Positions 1 to 8,830 of a DNA stretch of 64,000 nucleotides are shown here, one piece after another. The stretch is from Rhizobium sophorae. Lineage in GTDB: Bacteria; Pseudomonadota; Alphaproteobacteria; Rhizobiales; Rhizobiaceae. Positions within the stretch are counted from its first letter, which is position 1. Every line of letters starts with the position of its first letter. The stretch is taken from contig NZ_JABFCN010000009.1 of assembly GCF_013087515.1 (NCBI RefSeq), positions 1 to 64,000 on the forward strand, given 5' to 3'. The position numbers and the translations under genes are program-made. The notes under the pieces were generated by a model. The model ran no database searches. It was not told where the DNA came from and was given only the letters and a program-made list of their open reading frames with translations.

Positions 1-217
1 TCGCAGGACCTACGCCGTTGTCATGCTGATGCAACTGGAAACGTCGTATGTCCTCGACCGTCGCGGTGTCGGGGGCACGCCCAAGAAACGTAGCGAAGCG
101 CCGGACGTGACGGATGTAGTCCTGCCGAGTGTGGGATCCCAACCCTCGCATCACCATGTCTTCCTGCATGCGCTGGCGGAGCGGTGTGGTCGGGGCATCG
201 TGTTGAAAGCTGGCCAT
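1..217 (-). CDS. Tyrosine recombinase/integrase, N-terminal part (runs off window)
   Basis: An open frame starts at an ATG at 217 behind a good ribosome site (GAGAGGAACG) and continues off the left edge, giving 72 residues. It reads as the SAM-like, DNA-binding N-terminal domain of a tyrosine recombinase: basic helices with the pattern LRQRMQEDM, then TRQDYIRHVRRF and FLGRAPDTAT. Proteins of this type often accompany IS91-like elements in rhizobia, but only the N-terminus is visible. The catalytic R-H-R-Y residues would lie outside the window, so neither activity nor element type can be judged. Confidence 0.7.
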   Translation of the reverse strand, partial: MASFQHDAPTTPLRQRMQEDMVMRGLGSHTRQDYIRHVRRFATFLGRAPDTATVEDIRRFQLHQHDNGVGPA

Positions 218-385
218 TGAACGTTCCTCTCGTTGAAGGGAACGTCATGGTCAGGCAACACCAACAGCCTGCCTAGAACCTCAGATAATCATGCGAAACT
301 CGCCGCGCACTCTCTCCCGCGAAGCGGGTTCGTGCATGAGGGCGCAAAGCAGCCGCAGCCCATGGCTACTGTCGGACCACGGCCG

Positions 386-635
386 TCATTCGTCCCCATT
401 TAGGATTTCGTCCAAAGTATCTTCATCAGAGACGTCTTCGTTGCCAAAAACGCGATATCTCAACATGATCATCGTCGAAGACAGAAATCTCGACACGCTC
501 TCCAACCACTGTGGCCGTCATGTCTATCGTGTCAGGACGATATCCGATGAAATAGTGGACTTTCGCATCATCGAGCCGTTTTAAACCCCGAATACTTTCG
601 ACATCGGCGGCCTCCTTCGGACTTGCCTTGCTAGA
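386..635 (-). pseudogene. Small hypothetical ORF, apparently frameshifted
   Basis: Immediately downstream of the phosphotransferase gene a frame reads KVHYFIGYRPDTIDMTATVV and ends at a stop at 426-428. A second frame, shifted by one base, takes over at about 455 and ends acidic (NEDVSDEDTLDEIL) at a stop at 386-388. Read together they look like one protein of about 80 residues with a one-base indel. No convincing start codon or ribosome site is present. I do not recognise the family; a decayed gene is the simplest reading. Confidence 0.3.
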
Positions 636-1593
636 TCACCATTTCGCGCAAATCGCGGATAATTCCGCCGGGGCCGTCCTCGGCTGCAGCGTCTACGCCA
701 ATCTTCGTTAGCCAGCACCACATGCTGACCCGGTGGAAAAGAGTGTAGAGCCGAAGCGCCCTTTCGGTGTCCGGGTGATCGATCGAGCCGTAACCTTCCA
801 AAATTGGCTGGTAGCTGCGCGGGTCTTCATGTGCAGAGCAGAAAAGCGCCTTGGCCAAGTCGAAGAGCTTGTCCGCAGCGCGTGCGTTTCCGAAATCGAC
901 AAGCCCACTCAACTCAAGTCCGCCAGCCTTGCCACGCAACGCTAACACATTGCCCTGATGAAGATCGTCGTGGGCGAGGACTGCACCGTCGCTTGCGTCA
1001 AAAAGATCGAAGCTGCCTTGGGCAAATCGTTGCAGAGGACGTGCCAGCTCGGGGTCGCCGCCAAGGTTGCGAAACCGCCGAAACACGTCGTCAAACGCGG
1101 CGATCATATAATCTGCGTTCGTGGGTGTCGGTTTGCCGATGCCCTGGCCATGCACATAGCCATAAGCAGGCATCGGCACCGCATGAATGCGTCTCAGAAG
1201 CTCCCCCATCTGGCGATAGACCCTTTTGATATTAGGCTCGGCCATCCAGTGACGAAGCGAGCGGCCGGGCAGATGAGTCAACAAGGAATAGCGTAATGGG
1301 AGAACGGACCGTGATTCATCGACGCGCAGCCAGGTAGGAACCGGCAGCGTCAAATCCTTGAGCCAGCCCGCTACGAGCGCCTCCTTGGAGGGTCCCCACT
1401 CGGGCTCGTCCGGATAAATCTTTAGAACCAGCGACCCGTAATCGGAACCCGCGAGATCGATCTTGTAGACCTCGGTGCTGCCGCCCTCCAGTCGAGAGAA
1501 GCCGCTGATGGCGAGCCCAGGCTCATGCTGCTGGATGACCTGCAAGACAACTTCAGCGGTCAGTTCGAAAGTCATCCTTCGTCTCGGTGCCAT
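631..1593 (-). CDS. Aminoglycoside phosphotransferase (APH)-family kinase
   Basis: This 320-residue protein has the choline/aminoglycoside kinase fold: a nucleotide-loop GGSTEVYKI at about 37-45, the ATP-binding Lys in LVLKIYPDE (about K58), the Brenner catalytic loop HDDLHQGNV at 208-216 and the metal-binding DFGNA at 233-237. Members phosphorylate small hydroxyl substrates such as aminoglycosides, choline or sugars; the substrate cannot be read from sequence. The start at 1593 follows AAGAGG about ten bases upstream. A second in-frame ATG six codons on (MTFELT) is possible. It is a lone gene with no partner genes nearby, so a role in antibiotic resistance should not be assumed. Confidence 0.8.
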   Translation of the reverse strand: MAPRRRMTFELTAEVVLQVIQQHEPGLAISGFSRLEGGSTEVYKIDLAGSDYGSLVLKIYPDEPEWGPSKEALVAGWLKDLTLPVPTWLRVDESRSVLPLRYSLLTHLPGRSLRHWMAEPNIKRVYRQMGELLRRIHAVPMPAYGYVHGQGIGKPTPTNADYMIAAFDDVFRRFRNLGGDPELARPLQRFAQGSFDLFDASDGAVLAHDDLHQGNVLALRGKAGGLELSGLVDFGNARAADKLFDLAKALFCSAHEDPRSYQPILEGYGSIDHPDTERALRLYTLFHRVSMWCWLTKIGVDAAAEDGPGGIIRDLREMVI

Positions 1594-2015
1594 TGCATGC
1601 GACCTCTTGTCGCGCCTTCACGTAACGAGATAAGCTCTGTGCATCTCACTATAATCAAGGCAATTGCGCAATGCTGACGAGGAACTCCACGGTGCCGGAA
1701 ACTGGCTGGACCCGCGGCGTCAGTCCGTAGCCGGTGGGTGCCAATCGTTCGGCACGTTAGGACGGTCCACATTGCGGCTGATTCCGCCCAGGCGGCCATA
1801 TCGACATCAGCTGTATGCCCGAACCGACCCAGTGACGGGTCTTCGGCGAGGAACGGAGTGGTCGCGGCATTTCCCTTCTCCCCGCAGGCGGAGGCCCGAA
1901 GGACCGGGTCGAGACCAGTGGCTCGACCCTCGGCAAAGGTGGCGGCAACCGGATGAGGAGCAGGCTTCGGCGATCTCCGCGGCCGAGGATTCGTATGCCC
2001 CACCGGTTCTTGCGC
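1594..2015. other. Intergenic region with mosaic repeat
   Basis: About 420 bases between the kinase start and the transporter ATPase stop hold no supported gene. The right half is a rhizobial-type intergenic mosaic repeat (1841-1957), described separately. Next to it is a small hairpin (GACCC near 1827, GGGTC near 1837). The left half contains the kinase promoter region, with no clear -35/-10 that I can assign. Confidence 0.6.
1841..1957 (-). repeat. Intergenic mosaic repeat, copy 1
   Basis: Read on the minus strand this ~117 bp stretch aligns over its whole length with 9539-9650 on the plus strand. Shared blocks include GGTCGAGCCAC, GGTCTCGACCC, TCCTTCGG, TGCGGGG and CTCCGTTCCTCGCC, with scattered substitutions and one or two single-base indels. 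It contains internal palindromes (GGTCGAG...CTCGACC). Its position, between genes and non-coding, fits the RIME-like mosaic elements known in Rhizobium. Confidence 0.75.
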
Positions 2016-3089
2016 CTAGAGCGCCACGCCGGTGCCTCGGTCAAACACATGCACCTGATCGCTGGTGATGCTTGCCTCGAAGACGGCGCCGTAGCGGGCG
2101 GGATATTCGCCGTCGACGATGGCGGTCACCTGCTGGCCGGCAAGATCGAAGACGACATGGGTCTGGGCGCCTGTCGGTTCCACCAGCATCGTCCGGCCGG
2201 CGAGCGGCGTGCCGGCGGCAACACCGGGAATGAGATGTTCAGGGCGCAGGCCGATGGTGACGGCCTGGCCGGCCTTGACCTTGCGGTCGGGCGCTATTCG
2301 GATCGCCGTGCCGTCGCTGAGACGAGCAGCAGGCCCACCATTTTCACCGTCGACCGTGCCTTCGAGCATGTTCATCGCCGGCGATCCGATGAAGGCGGCG
2401 ACGAAGAGATTGGCGGGTTTTTTGTAGAGTTCGAGCGGCGTCCCCTCTTGCTCCACCCTGCCCTGATTGAGCACGACGATGCGGTCGGCAAGCGTCATCG
2501 CTTCGATCTGGTCATGGGTGACATAGATCGATGTCGTTCTGACCTTCTGGTGCAGCGTCTTGATTTCCGAGCGCATCTGAACGCGCAGCTTGGCATCGAG
2601 ATTGGACAGCGGCTCATCGAACAGGAACACGGCGGGATTGCGCACCACGGCGCGGCCCATGGCGACGCGCTGGCGCTGGCCGCCGGAAAGCTGGGCCGGC
2701 TTGCGGTCGAGGAGGTTGGCGAGATCCAGCATACGGGCGGCTTCGGCAACGCGGGCCTCGATCTGGGGTTTGGCAACGCCGGCAAGCTTCAGATTGAAGC
2801 CCATGTTCTCAGCAACGGTCATGTGGGGATAGAGCGCATAGGATTGGAAGACCATGGCGATGTTGCGTTCGCGCGGCGTCATGGCATTGACGACTTTGCC
2901 GCCGATGGCGATCTCGCCGTCGGTGATCTCCTCGAGGCCGGCGATCATCCGCAGCAGCGTCGATTTTCCGCAACCGGACGGGCCGACGAGGGCGACGAAT
3001 TCCCCATCCTCGATATGAAGCGAAATGCCATGGATGACGTCGACGGCGCCATAGGTCTTGCGAATATCGGTAAGTTCAACGGATGCCAT
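2016..3089 (-). CDS. ABC sugar importer, ATPase subunit (MalK/UgpC type)
   Basis: This 357-residue cytoplasmic ATPase powers the importer encoded just upstream. Walker [10 protein letters not shown] is at 36-44, Q-loop Gln near 82, signature LSGGQ at 134-138, Walker B VFLFDEP at 154-160 and the switch His in THD at about 192. The C-terminal ~120 residues form the TOBE-type regulatory domain typical of the MalK/UgpC (CUT1) group, and the length is normal for that group. A GGAG site precedes the ATG. It is the last gene of the four-gene operon (binding protein, two permeases, ATPase), 22 bases after the second permease. Confidence 0.93.
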   Translation of the reverse strand: MASVELTDIRKTYGAVDVIHGISLHIEDGEFVALVGPSGCGKSTLLRMIAGLEEITDGEIAIGGKVVNAMTPRERNIAMVFQSYALYPHMTVAENMGFNLKLAGVAKPQIEARVAEAARMLDLANLLDRKPAQLSGGQRQRVAMGRAVVRNPAVFLFDEPLSNLDAKLRVQMRSEIKTLHQKVRTTSIYVTHDQIEAMTLADRIVVLNQGRVEQEGTPLELYKKPANLFVAAFIGSPAMNMLEGTVDGENGGPAARLSDGTAIRIAPDRKVKAGQAVTIGLRPEHLIPGVAAGTPLAGRTMLVEPTGAQTHVVFDLAGQQVTAIVDGEYPARYGAVFEASITSDQVHVFDRGTGVAL

Positions 3090-3111
3090 AATTGCACTCC
3101 AACGGTTCGGC

Positions 3112-3960
3112 TCAGGACTTCACGGCACCGGCGGTCAGACCGGCTATGATGTGTCTCTGGGCGACGAAAAAGACGATGATGGTGGGAAGGATCGTCAGCG
3201 TGATGAAGGCCAGCACCAGCTGCCACTCCGTACCGTACTCGCCGCGATAGACCATGATGCCGAGCGGCCAGGGATATTTCGATTCCGAGTTCAGCATGAT
3301 CAGCGGCAGGATGTAGCTGTTCCAGCTGCCGACGAAGGAGATGATGCTGACGGTGGCGACGATCGGGCGGGAAAGCGGCAGCGAGATATGCCAGAAGAAG
3401 CGGAGATAGCCGCAGCCATCGACAAAGGCCGCCTGAAACAATTCTTCCGGAAGATTGCGGAAGTAGTTTCGAAACAGCAGGATGCTCATGCCAAGGCCGA
3501 AGGCCACCTGCGGCAGCACCACGCCCCAATAGGTATCGAGCAGGCCGAGATCGCGGATGCGGATAAACAGCGGCAGGATCGCGGTCGCCGCCGGAAACAT
3601 CAAGCCGAGCAGGAAATAATTGAGCAGGAAAGACGATCCGAAGAAGCGGACATGGGCGAAGGCGAAAGCCGCCATCGACGATACGATCAGCGTCAGGAGG
3701 ACGGTGAGCGACGCGATCACCAGCGAATTGCCGATCTGCAGCCAGTAGCGTTCACCGAAAAGAATGTCGGTGTAGTTCGTCCATTGCCACTCTGTCGGCA
3801 GGCCGAAGGGATTGGTGCGCAGGTCGCCCAGCGTCTTGAAGCCGCCGAGCGCCGTCGTCAGCAGCGGCACAAGCACGATTGCGGCAATCAGGCTCAGCGA
3901 CACGTAGAGATAGACGCGCGTGGACGTGCTCATGCGGATGGAAGAGCTCATATCAGTCAT
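3112..3960 (-). CDS. ABC sugar importer, permease (MalG type)
   Basis: A 282-residue inner-membrane permease with about six hydrophobic segments. The cytoplasmic EAA loop that docks on the ATPase is visible at 172-200 ([13 protein letters not shown], then LPLSRP). It follows the MalG/LacG pattern and pairs with the permease encoded just upstream, whose 3' end it overlaps by eight bases, suggesting translational coupling. It forms half of the translocation channel of a CUT1-type carbohydrate importer. The substrate is not evident from the permease sequence. Confidence 0.92.
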   Translation of the reverse strand: MTDMSSSIRMSTSTRVYLYVSLSLIAAIVLVPLLTTALGGFKTLGDLRTNPFGLPTEWQWTNYTDILFGERYWLQIGNSLVIASLTVLLTLIVSSMAAFAFAHVRFFGSSFLLNYFLLGLMFPAATAILPLFIRIRDLGLLDTYWGVVLPQVAFGLGMSILLFRNYFRNLPEELFQAAFVDGCGYLRFFWHISLPLSRPIVATVSIISFVGSWNSYILPLIMLNSESKYPWPLGIMVYRGEYGTEWQLVLAFITLTILPTIIVFFVAQRHIIAGLTAGAVKS

Positions 3961-4891
3961 GGCGCATGAATATCCTTTTGTAACCGAAGGCCAGCGTCAC
4001 GCAGATGATGAAGAGCACGACGCCGACGGCGCTGCCGAGGCCGACCTGCATGCGCATGACGCCGTAGGTGTAGAGGAAGGTGACCATCGTCTGGGTGGAG
4101 TTGGACGGCCCGCCGCCCGTCAGCGGCATGATCATGTCGAAGAGCTGCAGCGAGCCGACGACGGCAAAGAAGATGGAAAGACGCAAGGTCGAGCCGAGCA
4201 GCGGCAGCGTGACGTAGCGGAACTTCTGCCAGCCGGTGGCGCCGTCGATTTCGGCAGCTTCCAGCACGCTCTTGTCGACGGATTGCAGGCCGGCGATGAA
4301 CAGCATCATGTGGAAGCCGAAATATTTCCAGACGATGACCCCAAGCACGGCATAGATCGCCACGTCCTTGTCGGCGAGCACGTAAGGGTTGGCGAATCCC
4401 AAGAAATTGGAAACAGCGGCAAACAGGCCATAGTCGCCATCATAGACGAAGCGCCAGATAAGACCCGCGGCAACGTCCGCCAGCACATAGGGCAGGAAGA
4501 AGATCAGGCGGTAGCCGACGACACCCGGAATGCGGTGCGCCAACATGGTCGCCAGCCAGATGGCGAGCGGCACCTGGATGCAGATCGAGATCACGATGAT
4601 CAGGCCGTTATTGACCAGCGCCTGGGTGAAGGCCGCATTTCGAAAGAGGACCTGGAAATTGCGCAGCGCGATGAACTCGGTCGGCGTGCCGTAGCCATTC
4701 CACTTGTAGAGGCTGTACCAGGCCGCCTCGCCCATCGGCATGATGACGAAGAGGGTGAAAAGCAGCAGCGCCGGCGGCAGGAAGATCAACAGCACCGCCA
4801 GCCGGTCATGGGCGACCGAGCTCTTGCTGTTTGCGGCTCTTTTTGCCGGCCTTGCGGCCGTGGTTATCGATGGGACTGAAATATTGGCCAT
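3953..4891 (-). CDS. ABC sugar importer, permease (MalF/UgpA type)
   Basis: A 312-residue membrane protein with a cytoplasmic, basic N-terminus of about 30 residues and a first membrane helix at about 31-52. The EAA motif near 215-240 reads LEAAEIDGATGWQKF followed by TLPLLG. It is the MalF-like partner of the neighbouring MalG-like permease. The start follows AGCAGGA. It lies 81 bases after the binding-protein gene and overlaps the next permease gene by eight bases, so the operon order is binding protein, MalF, MalG, MalK, as usual for this family. Confidence 0.92.
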   Translation of the reverse strand: MANISVPSITTAARPAKRAANSKSSVAHDRLAVLLIFLPPALLLFTLFVIMPMGEAAWYSLYKWNGYGTPTEFIALRNFQVLFRNAAFTQALVNNGLIIVISICIQVPLAIWLATMLAHRIPGVVGYRLIFFLPYVLADVAAGLIWRFVYDGDYGLFAAVSNFLGFANPYVLADKDVAIYAVLGVIVWKYFGFHMMLFIAGLQSVDKSVLEAAEIDGATGWQKFRYVTLPLLGSTLRLSIFFAVVGSLQLFDMIMPLTGGGPSNSTQTMVTFLYTYGVMRMQVGLGSAVGVVLFIICVTLAFGYKRIFMRHD

Positions 4892-4972
4892 GGGTCCTGC
4901 TTTCGCGTCTCGTCGGCAGAAATGCTGGCGCTCCGGATTAGCGGAGCGCCAGGAAGGGTCTGCAGGCGCTGG

Positions 4973-6277
4973 TTATTGTTCCAGTTCGAAAGCGTCCTGG
5001 ATCATCTGGGCGCCGTCCTTGGAATTCATCTGCCCGGAGACGATTTCCACCGACACGTCGTTCACGACACGGCCGACCGCAGCGCCAAGATCCTGGTCGA
5101 AATAGTTCTGATGCCAGGTCGAACCGGCCAGCTGTTTTGCCGATTCGGCAAGCAGCGGATTGGTGACGCCATCGCCGGCGCCGACGGCAACGGGCAGAAG
5201 CATGCCGGCCTTGGCCATCGCCCGCTCATTGTCCGCATTGGTCAGGAAGGCGAGGAAATCGAGCGCTTCCTTGGATGCCTTCTTGGTAACGGCCCAGCCG
5301 TTCAGACCGCCCAGCGTATCGGTCGGCTTGCCGGCGCCGCCATCAACCGCCGGGAAGGCAAAACGGCCGATATTTTCGGGTGCGAGACCCTTGCCGTCGC
5401 CGGCATTCTTGCGCTGGTTGGCCTCGGTATTTTCAAAGCCGAGGATGATCGCAGCCTTGCCGTCGCCGAAAACGCCGAGCGCCTGCGGCCAGGTCGAGCC
5501 GAGATAGCCGGGCTGGAACGGTTCGAGCTTTCCAAGTTCGGCGAGATCGTCACCGGCCTTGATGATCGCGGGATCGAGGAAACCTTCGCCCTGGCCGGTC
5601 TTTGCCGCTTCGAAGACCTTCTGTCCGCCTTCGCGCATGACGAGATAGCTCCAGTAAAAATGGATCGGCCATTTCTCACCGCCGCCGCCGGCGATCGGCA
5701 CGATGCCTGCCGCCTTGATCTTCTTCACGGTGCCGAGAAAATCAGCCCAGTTCTTGATGTCCTCGGCCTTCACGCCGGCCTTGGCAAAGAGCTCCTTATT
5801 GTAGAAAAAGCTGACGAGACCGACCTTATAGGGGATAGCCCAGGTCTTGCCTTCGAATGTCAGGCCGCTGACCGAAGCCGGGCTATAGGCGCCGCGCAAT
5901 TTGCCGCCATCGGCATCCAGCGCCGGCGTCACATCCTGGAGGGCGCCGGTTTCGGACTGCTGCTTCAAGACGCCGCCGCCCCAGCTGAAAAAGAAATCCG
6001 GTACGTCATCGGATTGCAGCAATGTCGGAAGCTTGGCCTTGAAGGCCTCGTTTTCGAGGAACTGCATCTGGATATCGACGTCGGGATGCTGGGCTTCGTA
6101 TTTCTTGACGATGTCTTCCCAGGCCGCGACATATTTCGGGTCGAGCTCGAGATGCAGCCATTTGACGACTGTCGCCGCCGAAGCCGCACCTGCTCCGGCC
6201 AGCAACATGCCGGCAGCCGCGGCAATGGATGCGATACGCCTGCCGCGAAAGGCGGCGCTCTTGAACCTAAAAGTCAT
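4973..6277 (-). CDS. ABC sugar importer, periplasmic substrate-binding protein
   Basis: A 434-residue family 1 extracellular solute-binding protein. A twin-arginine-free signal peptide (basic start, hydrophobic 17-30, cleavage likely after ASA at 32-34) precedes the mature protein, which begins with ATVVKWLHLE. Aromatic- and acid-rich stretches typical of sugar pockets follow. It has a strong GGGAGG ribosome site, as expected for the most abundant component of an importer. It is the first gene of the operon and divergent from the ROK regulator. The substrate is unknown; the neighbouring ThuA and Gfo/Idh enzymes suggest a disaccharide or glycoside. Confidence 0.92.
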   Translation of the reverse strand: MTFRFKSAAFRGRRIASIAAAAGMLLAGAGAASAATVVKWLHLELDPKYVAAWEDIVKKYEAQHPDVDIQMQFLENEAFKAKLPTLLQSDDVPDFFFSWGGGVLKQQSETGALQDVTPALDADGGKLRGAYSPASVSGLTFEGKTWAIPYKVGLVSFFYNKELFAKAGVKAEDIKNWADFLGTVKKIKAAGIVPIAGGGGEKWPIHFYWSYLVMREGGQKVFEAAKTGQGEGFLDPAIIKAGDDLAELGKLEPFQPGYLGSTWPQALGVFGDGKAAIILGFENTEANQRKNAGDGKGLAPENIGRFAFPAVDGGAGKPTDTLGGLNGWAVTKKASKEALDFLAFLTNADNERAMAKAGMLLPVAVGAGDGVTNPLLAESAKQLAGSTWHQNYFDQDLGAAVGRVVNDVSVEIVSGQMNSKDGAQMIQDAFELEQ

Positions 6278-6326
6278 GTTTTTCCTCCCAGGGGCCTATC
6301 CTCACAATTTTTCCCCTATGCGGATT

Positions 6327-6355
6327 AATTCAACGGAGCTTTGACGCAATGTCAA
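6327..6355 (-). promoter_or_regulatory. Putative promoter and operator of the sugar importer operon
   Basis: On the minus strand TTGACA (6350-6355) is followed after 17 bases by TGAATT (6327-6332), a good sigma-70-type arrangement about 50 bases before the binding-protein start. The -35 overlaps a perfect inverted repeat TTGAC-GCAAT-GTCAA (6341-6355). That is a plausible operator for the divergent ROK regulator; the regulator-site link is inferred from position only. Confidence 0.5.
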
Positions 6356-6384
6356 CCCAATGCCTCTATTTTTATCAAATGCGC

Positions 6385-6415
6385 TTGACAGGACCGCCGA
6401 ATTGTCCGCTATTTA
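6385..6415 (+). promoter_or_regulatory. Putative promoter of the ROK regulator gene
   Basis: TTGACA (6385-6390) is followed after 19 bases by TATTTA (6410-6415), about 65 bases before the regulator start. The spacer is longer than ideal and holds a small inverted repeat (GGAC near 6391, GTCC near 6404). The assignment is tentative. Confidence 0.35.
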
Positions 6416-6478
6416 TTTCGTAACCCGTTAAAAATATTTGGGTTCCGTCCCAACGAAACGCTCGCCTGGCTAGTTCCA

Positions 6479-7678
6479 ATGAAGACCGCAGATCCCGAAT
6501 TAATGCGCGCGATCAATCGCTTGAACGTGCTCGATACCGTCCGACGCCATGGCCCCATCTCGCGGATAGAGATCAGCGAGCGTACCGAACTCTCCACCAC
6601 GACCGTTTCGGCCATCACCGCTTCATTGCTCGACGACGGCCTGATCTTGCCGCGTCACGAAGGCGATATCCGCAATGAGGCCGTGCGCGGACGGCCGCGC
6701 GTGATGCTGGAGCTCAATCCCGATGCCGCCCGCGTGGTCGGCGCAAAGATCGCGGCCAACAGGATGGTCTTCGTCGTCACCAATTTCCGCGGCGACGTGC
6801 TGTCGAAGCTCGCCTTGCCGATCCGCATCGACCGGCAGCCGATCGGCGTCATCGCCGATCTGGTCGAGGATGGCGTCAGGCGCTGCGTCGTCGATGCCGG
6901 GCTTTCGCTGGAGGATGTCGACAGCGTCTGCCTCGGCTTTCCCGGCGTCATCGAGCATCGCACCGGATATATCCGCAGCAGCCCGATCTTTCGCGACACC
7001 AATGTCGATTTCGCCGCCGAAATGTCGACGCGGCTGGCAACGCCGACCATTGTCGAAAGCGACGCCCACGCCATTACGCTTGGCCATCACTGGTTCGGAA
7101 AGGCCCGCGACCTCGAGGATATGGTGCTGATTTCGCTGGAACAGACGCTTGGGCTCGGGGTCCTGCACGGCAACAGCCTGTTTCGCGGCGCCGGCGGCCT
7201 CAGCCACAACCTCGGCGACCTAGTGCTCGGCATGGGACCGAACGGCGTCGTCCGGCTTTTCAGCCAGGCCGGCGAAAGCGCCATCCTCGGCGAACAGCAG
7301 GCCGACGGGCGTTTTGCCGAAGCGATCCGTCTCGGCCGCGGCATGAACCATGCCCAGGCGCTGATCAAGGCCGATGACGACCGGCTGATCAGTGCTGCGA
7401 TCCGCGCCGGCGAAGCGGTGGGTTTGACCATTGCCAACATCGTCACGCTGTTTGCGCCGCCGCGGGTCATTCTGGTCGGATCGAGCCTGGCGCTCGGCGA
7501 ACCCTTTCTCAACAGCCTGCGCGATGCCTATGCGCTCGCCATTCCGCCATCGCTGCGCGGGGTGAGCGAACTCGTCTTCGACGATTCGACCGATGATTTC
7601 TGGGCGCAGGGTGCGGCGGCGGTGGCGCTCTACGAACTCTACGAATCGCCCTGGAGCACGACAGGGCCGGCGCTCTGA
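6479..7678 (+). CDS. ROK-family transcriptional regulator
   Basis: A 399-residue repressor-type protein. Residues 10-60 form a MarR-like winged helix (GPISRIEISERTELSTTTVS), followed by a sugar-kinase-like ROK domain. The usual ROK zinc cluster (GH-x9-CxCGxxGCxE) is missing: the aligned part reads LSHNLGDLVLGMGPNGV without cysteines. It is therefore a ligand-sensing regulator rather than a sugar kinase. It is transcribed away from the importer operon and leads the dehydrogenase and ThuA genes, so it most likely controls both sides of the locus. No clear Shine-Dalgarno precedes the ATG, so the start is a little uncertain. Confidence 0.9.
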   Translation: MKTADPELMRAINRLNVLDTVRRHGPISRIEISERTELSTTTVSAITASLLDDGLILPRHEGDIRNEAVRGRPRVMLELNPDAARVVGAKIAANRMVFVVTNFRGDVLSKLALPIRIDRQPIGVIADLVEDGVRRCVVDAGLSLEDVDSVCLGFPGVIEHRTGYIRSSPIFRDTNVDFAAEMSTRLATPTIVESDAHAITLGHHWFGKARDLEDMVLISLEQTLGLGVLHGNSLFRGAGGLSHNLGDLVLGMGPNGVVRLFSQAGESAILGEQQADGRFAEAIRLGRGMNHAQALIKADDDRLISAAIRAGEAVGLTIANIVTLFAPPRVILVGSSLALGEPFLNSLRDAYALAIPPSLRGVSELVFDDSTDDFWAQGAAAVALYELYESPWSTTGPAL

Positions 7679-7712
7679 CGAGCGTCACAATCAAGACTCA
7701 ATGGAGGAATTC

Positions 7713-8813
7713 ATGGACAAGGTCGGTATCGGCATCATCGGATGCGGCAATATTTCGGGCGCCTATCTCACGGCGATGGCATCCTTTCCCATCCTTGAGA
7801 TCCGCGGCGTCGCTGATCTCAATCGGGAACTGGCGGAAGCAAAGTCTGCGGAATTCAATGTTCCCGTCAAGACCGTCGAGGAGCTTTTCGCCGATCCAAA
7901 GGTCGAGATCATCGTCAATTTGACGATCCCGAAGGCCCATGTTGCCGTGGCATTGCAGGCGCTTGAGGCCGGCAAGCATACCTATTCGGAAAAGCCGCTC
8001 GGGATTAATTTCGCGGAAGGGAAAAAATTGGCGGAAGCCGCCAAGGCGAGGAATCTCCGCATCGGCGCTGCCCCCGACACCTTCCTCGGCGGCGGCCACC
8101 AGACGGCGCGTGCCTTGATAGACCAAGGCGTCATCGGCCAGCCGGTCGGCGGCTCGGCAACCTTCATGTGCCCAGGCCATGAGCGCTGGCATCCGAACCC
8201 GGCCTTCTATTACGAAGTCGGCGGCGGGCCGATGCTCGATATGGGGCCCTATTACATCACCGATCTCGTCAATCTTCTCGGACCGGTTTCTCAAGTTGCG
8301 GGTTTTGCGACGACGCCGCGCGCGGAACGGCTGATCACCAGCGAACCGCGCAATGGCGAACGCATTCCCGTGCATGTGCCGACCCATGTCACCGGCATGA
8401 TGGCCTTTGCCAACGGCGCCGTCGTCCAGATCGCCATGAGCTTCGATGTCGCCGGCCACAAGCATGTGCCGCTCGAAGTCTACGGCACCGACGGCACGCT
8501 GATCGTTCCCGATCCCAACAAGTTCGGCGGCCCTGTCGAATATCTGAAGAAGGGCGGTCCGTTCGAGGACCAGCCGGTCACAGCGCCCTATGCCGACGGC
8601 AACTACCGCTCGCTCGGCGTCGCCGATATGGCGCATGCGATCCGCTCCAACCGGCCGCACCGCGCCAATGGCGATCTGGCGCTGCATGTGCTCGAAGTCA
8701 TGGAAGCGTTCCACACCGCTGCCGCAACCGGCCGGACGGTCGCGATCACCACGGCAACGGAGCGCCCTGCCCCGCTGTCCGATTCCATCGTCGACGGACG
8801 GCTGGCGAAATAA
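7713..8813 (+). CDS. Gfo/Idh/MocA-family NAD(P)-dependent sugar dehydrogenase
   Basis: A 366-residue oxidoreductase. The N-terminal Rossmann fold has GIIGCGNISG at 7-16, and the family's E-K-P motif is at 93-95 in SEKPLG. The C-terminal alpha/beta domain carries the substrate pocket (GGGPMLDMGPYY). The ATG at 7713 is preceded by GGAGG; an upstream ATG at 7593 in the same frame lies inside the regulator gene and is rejected. Relatives oxidise the 3-hydroxyl of glycosides (ThuB-like) or inositols. It sits between the ROK regulator and the ThuA-domain gene, 17 bases before the latter, so the two enzymes are probably co-translated and act in sequence. Confidence 0.92.
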   Translation: MDKVGIGIIGCGNISGAYLTAMASFPILEIRGVADLNRELAEAKSAEFNVPVKTVEELFADPKVEIIVNLTIPKAHVAVALQALEAGKHTYSEKPLGINFAEGKKLAEAAKARNLRIGAAPDTFLGGGHQTARALIDQGVIGQPVGGSATFMCPGHERWHPNPAFYYEVGGGPMLDMGPYYITDLVNLLGPVSQVAGFATTPRAERLITSEPRNGERIPVHVPTHVTGMMAFANGAVVQIAMSFDVAGHKHVPLEVYGTDGTLIVPDPNKFGGPVEYLKKGGPFEDQPVTAPYADGNYRSLGVADMAHAIRSNRPHRANGDLALHVLEVMEAFHTAAATGRTVAITTATERPAPLSDSIVDGRLAK

Positions 8814-8830
8814 TTTCAGGAGGAAAGACT

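Noticed and set aside
631..1593. Antibiotic resistance gene call for the APH-family protein
   Set aside because: The fold is shared by many kinases of metabolites, and nothing nearby indicates a resistance cassette.
1953..3149. Long plus-strand open frame (398 codons)
   Set aside because: Lies antisense to the ABC ATPase gene, which has all family motifs; it is the usual GC-rich shadow frame without a ribosome site or domain.
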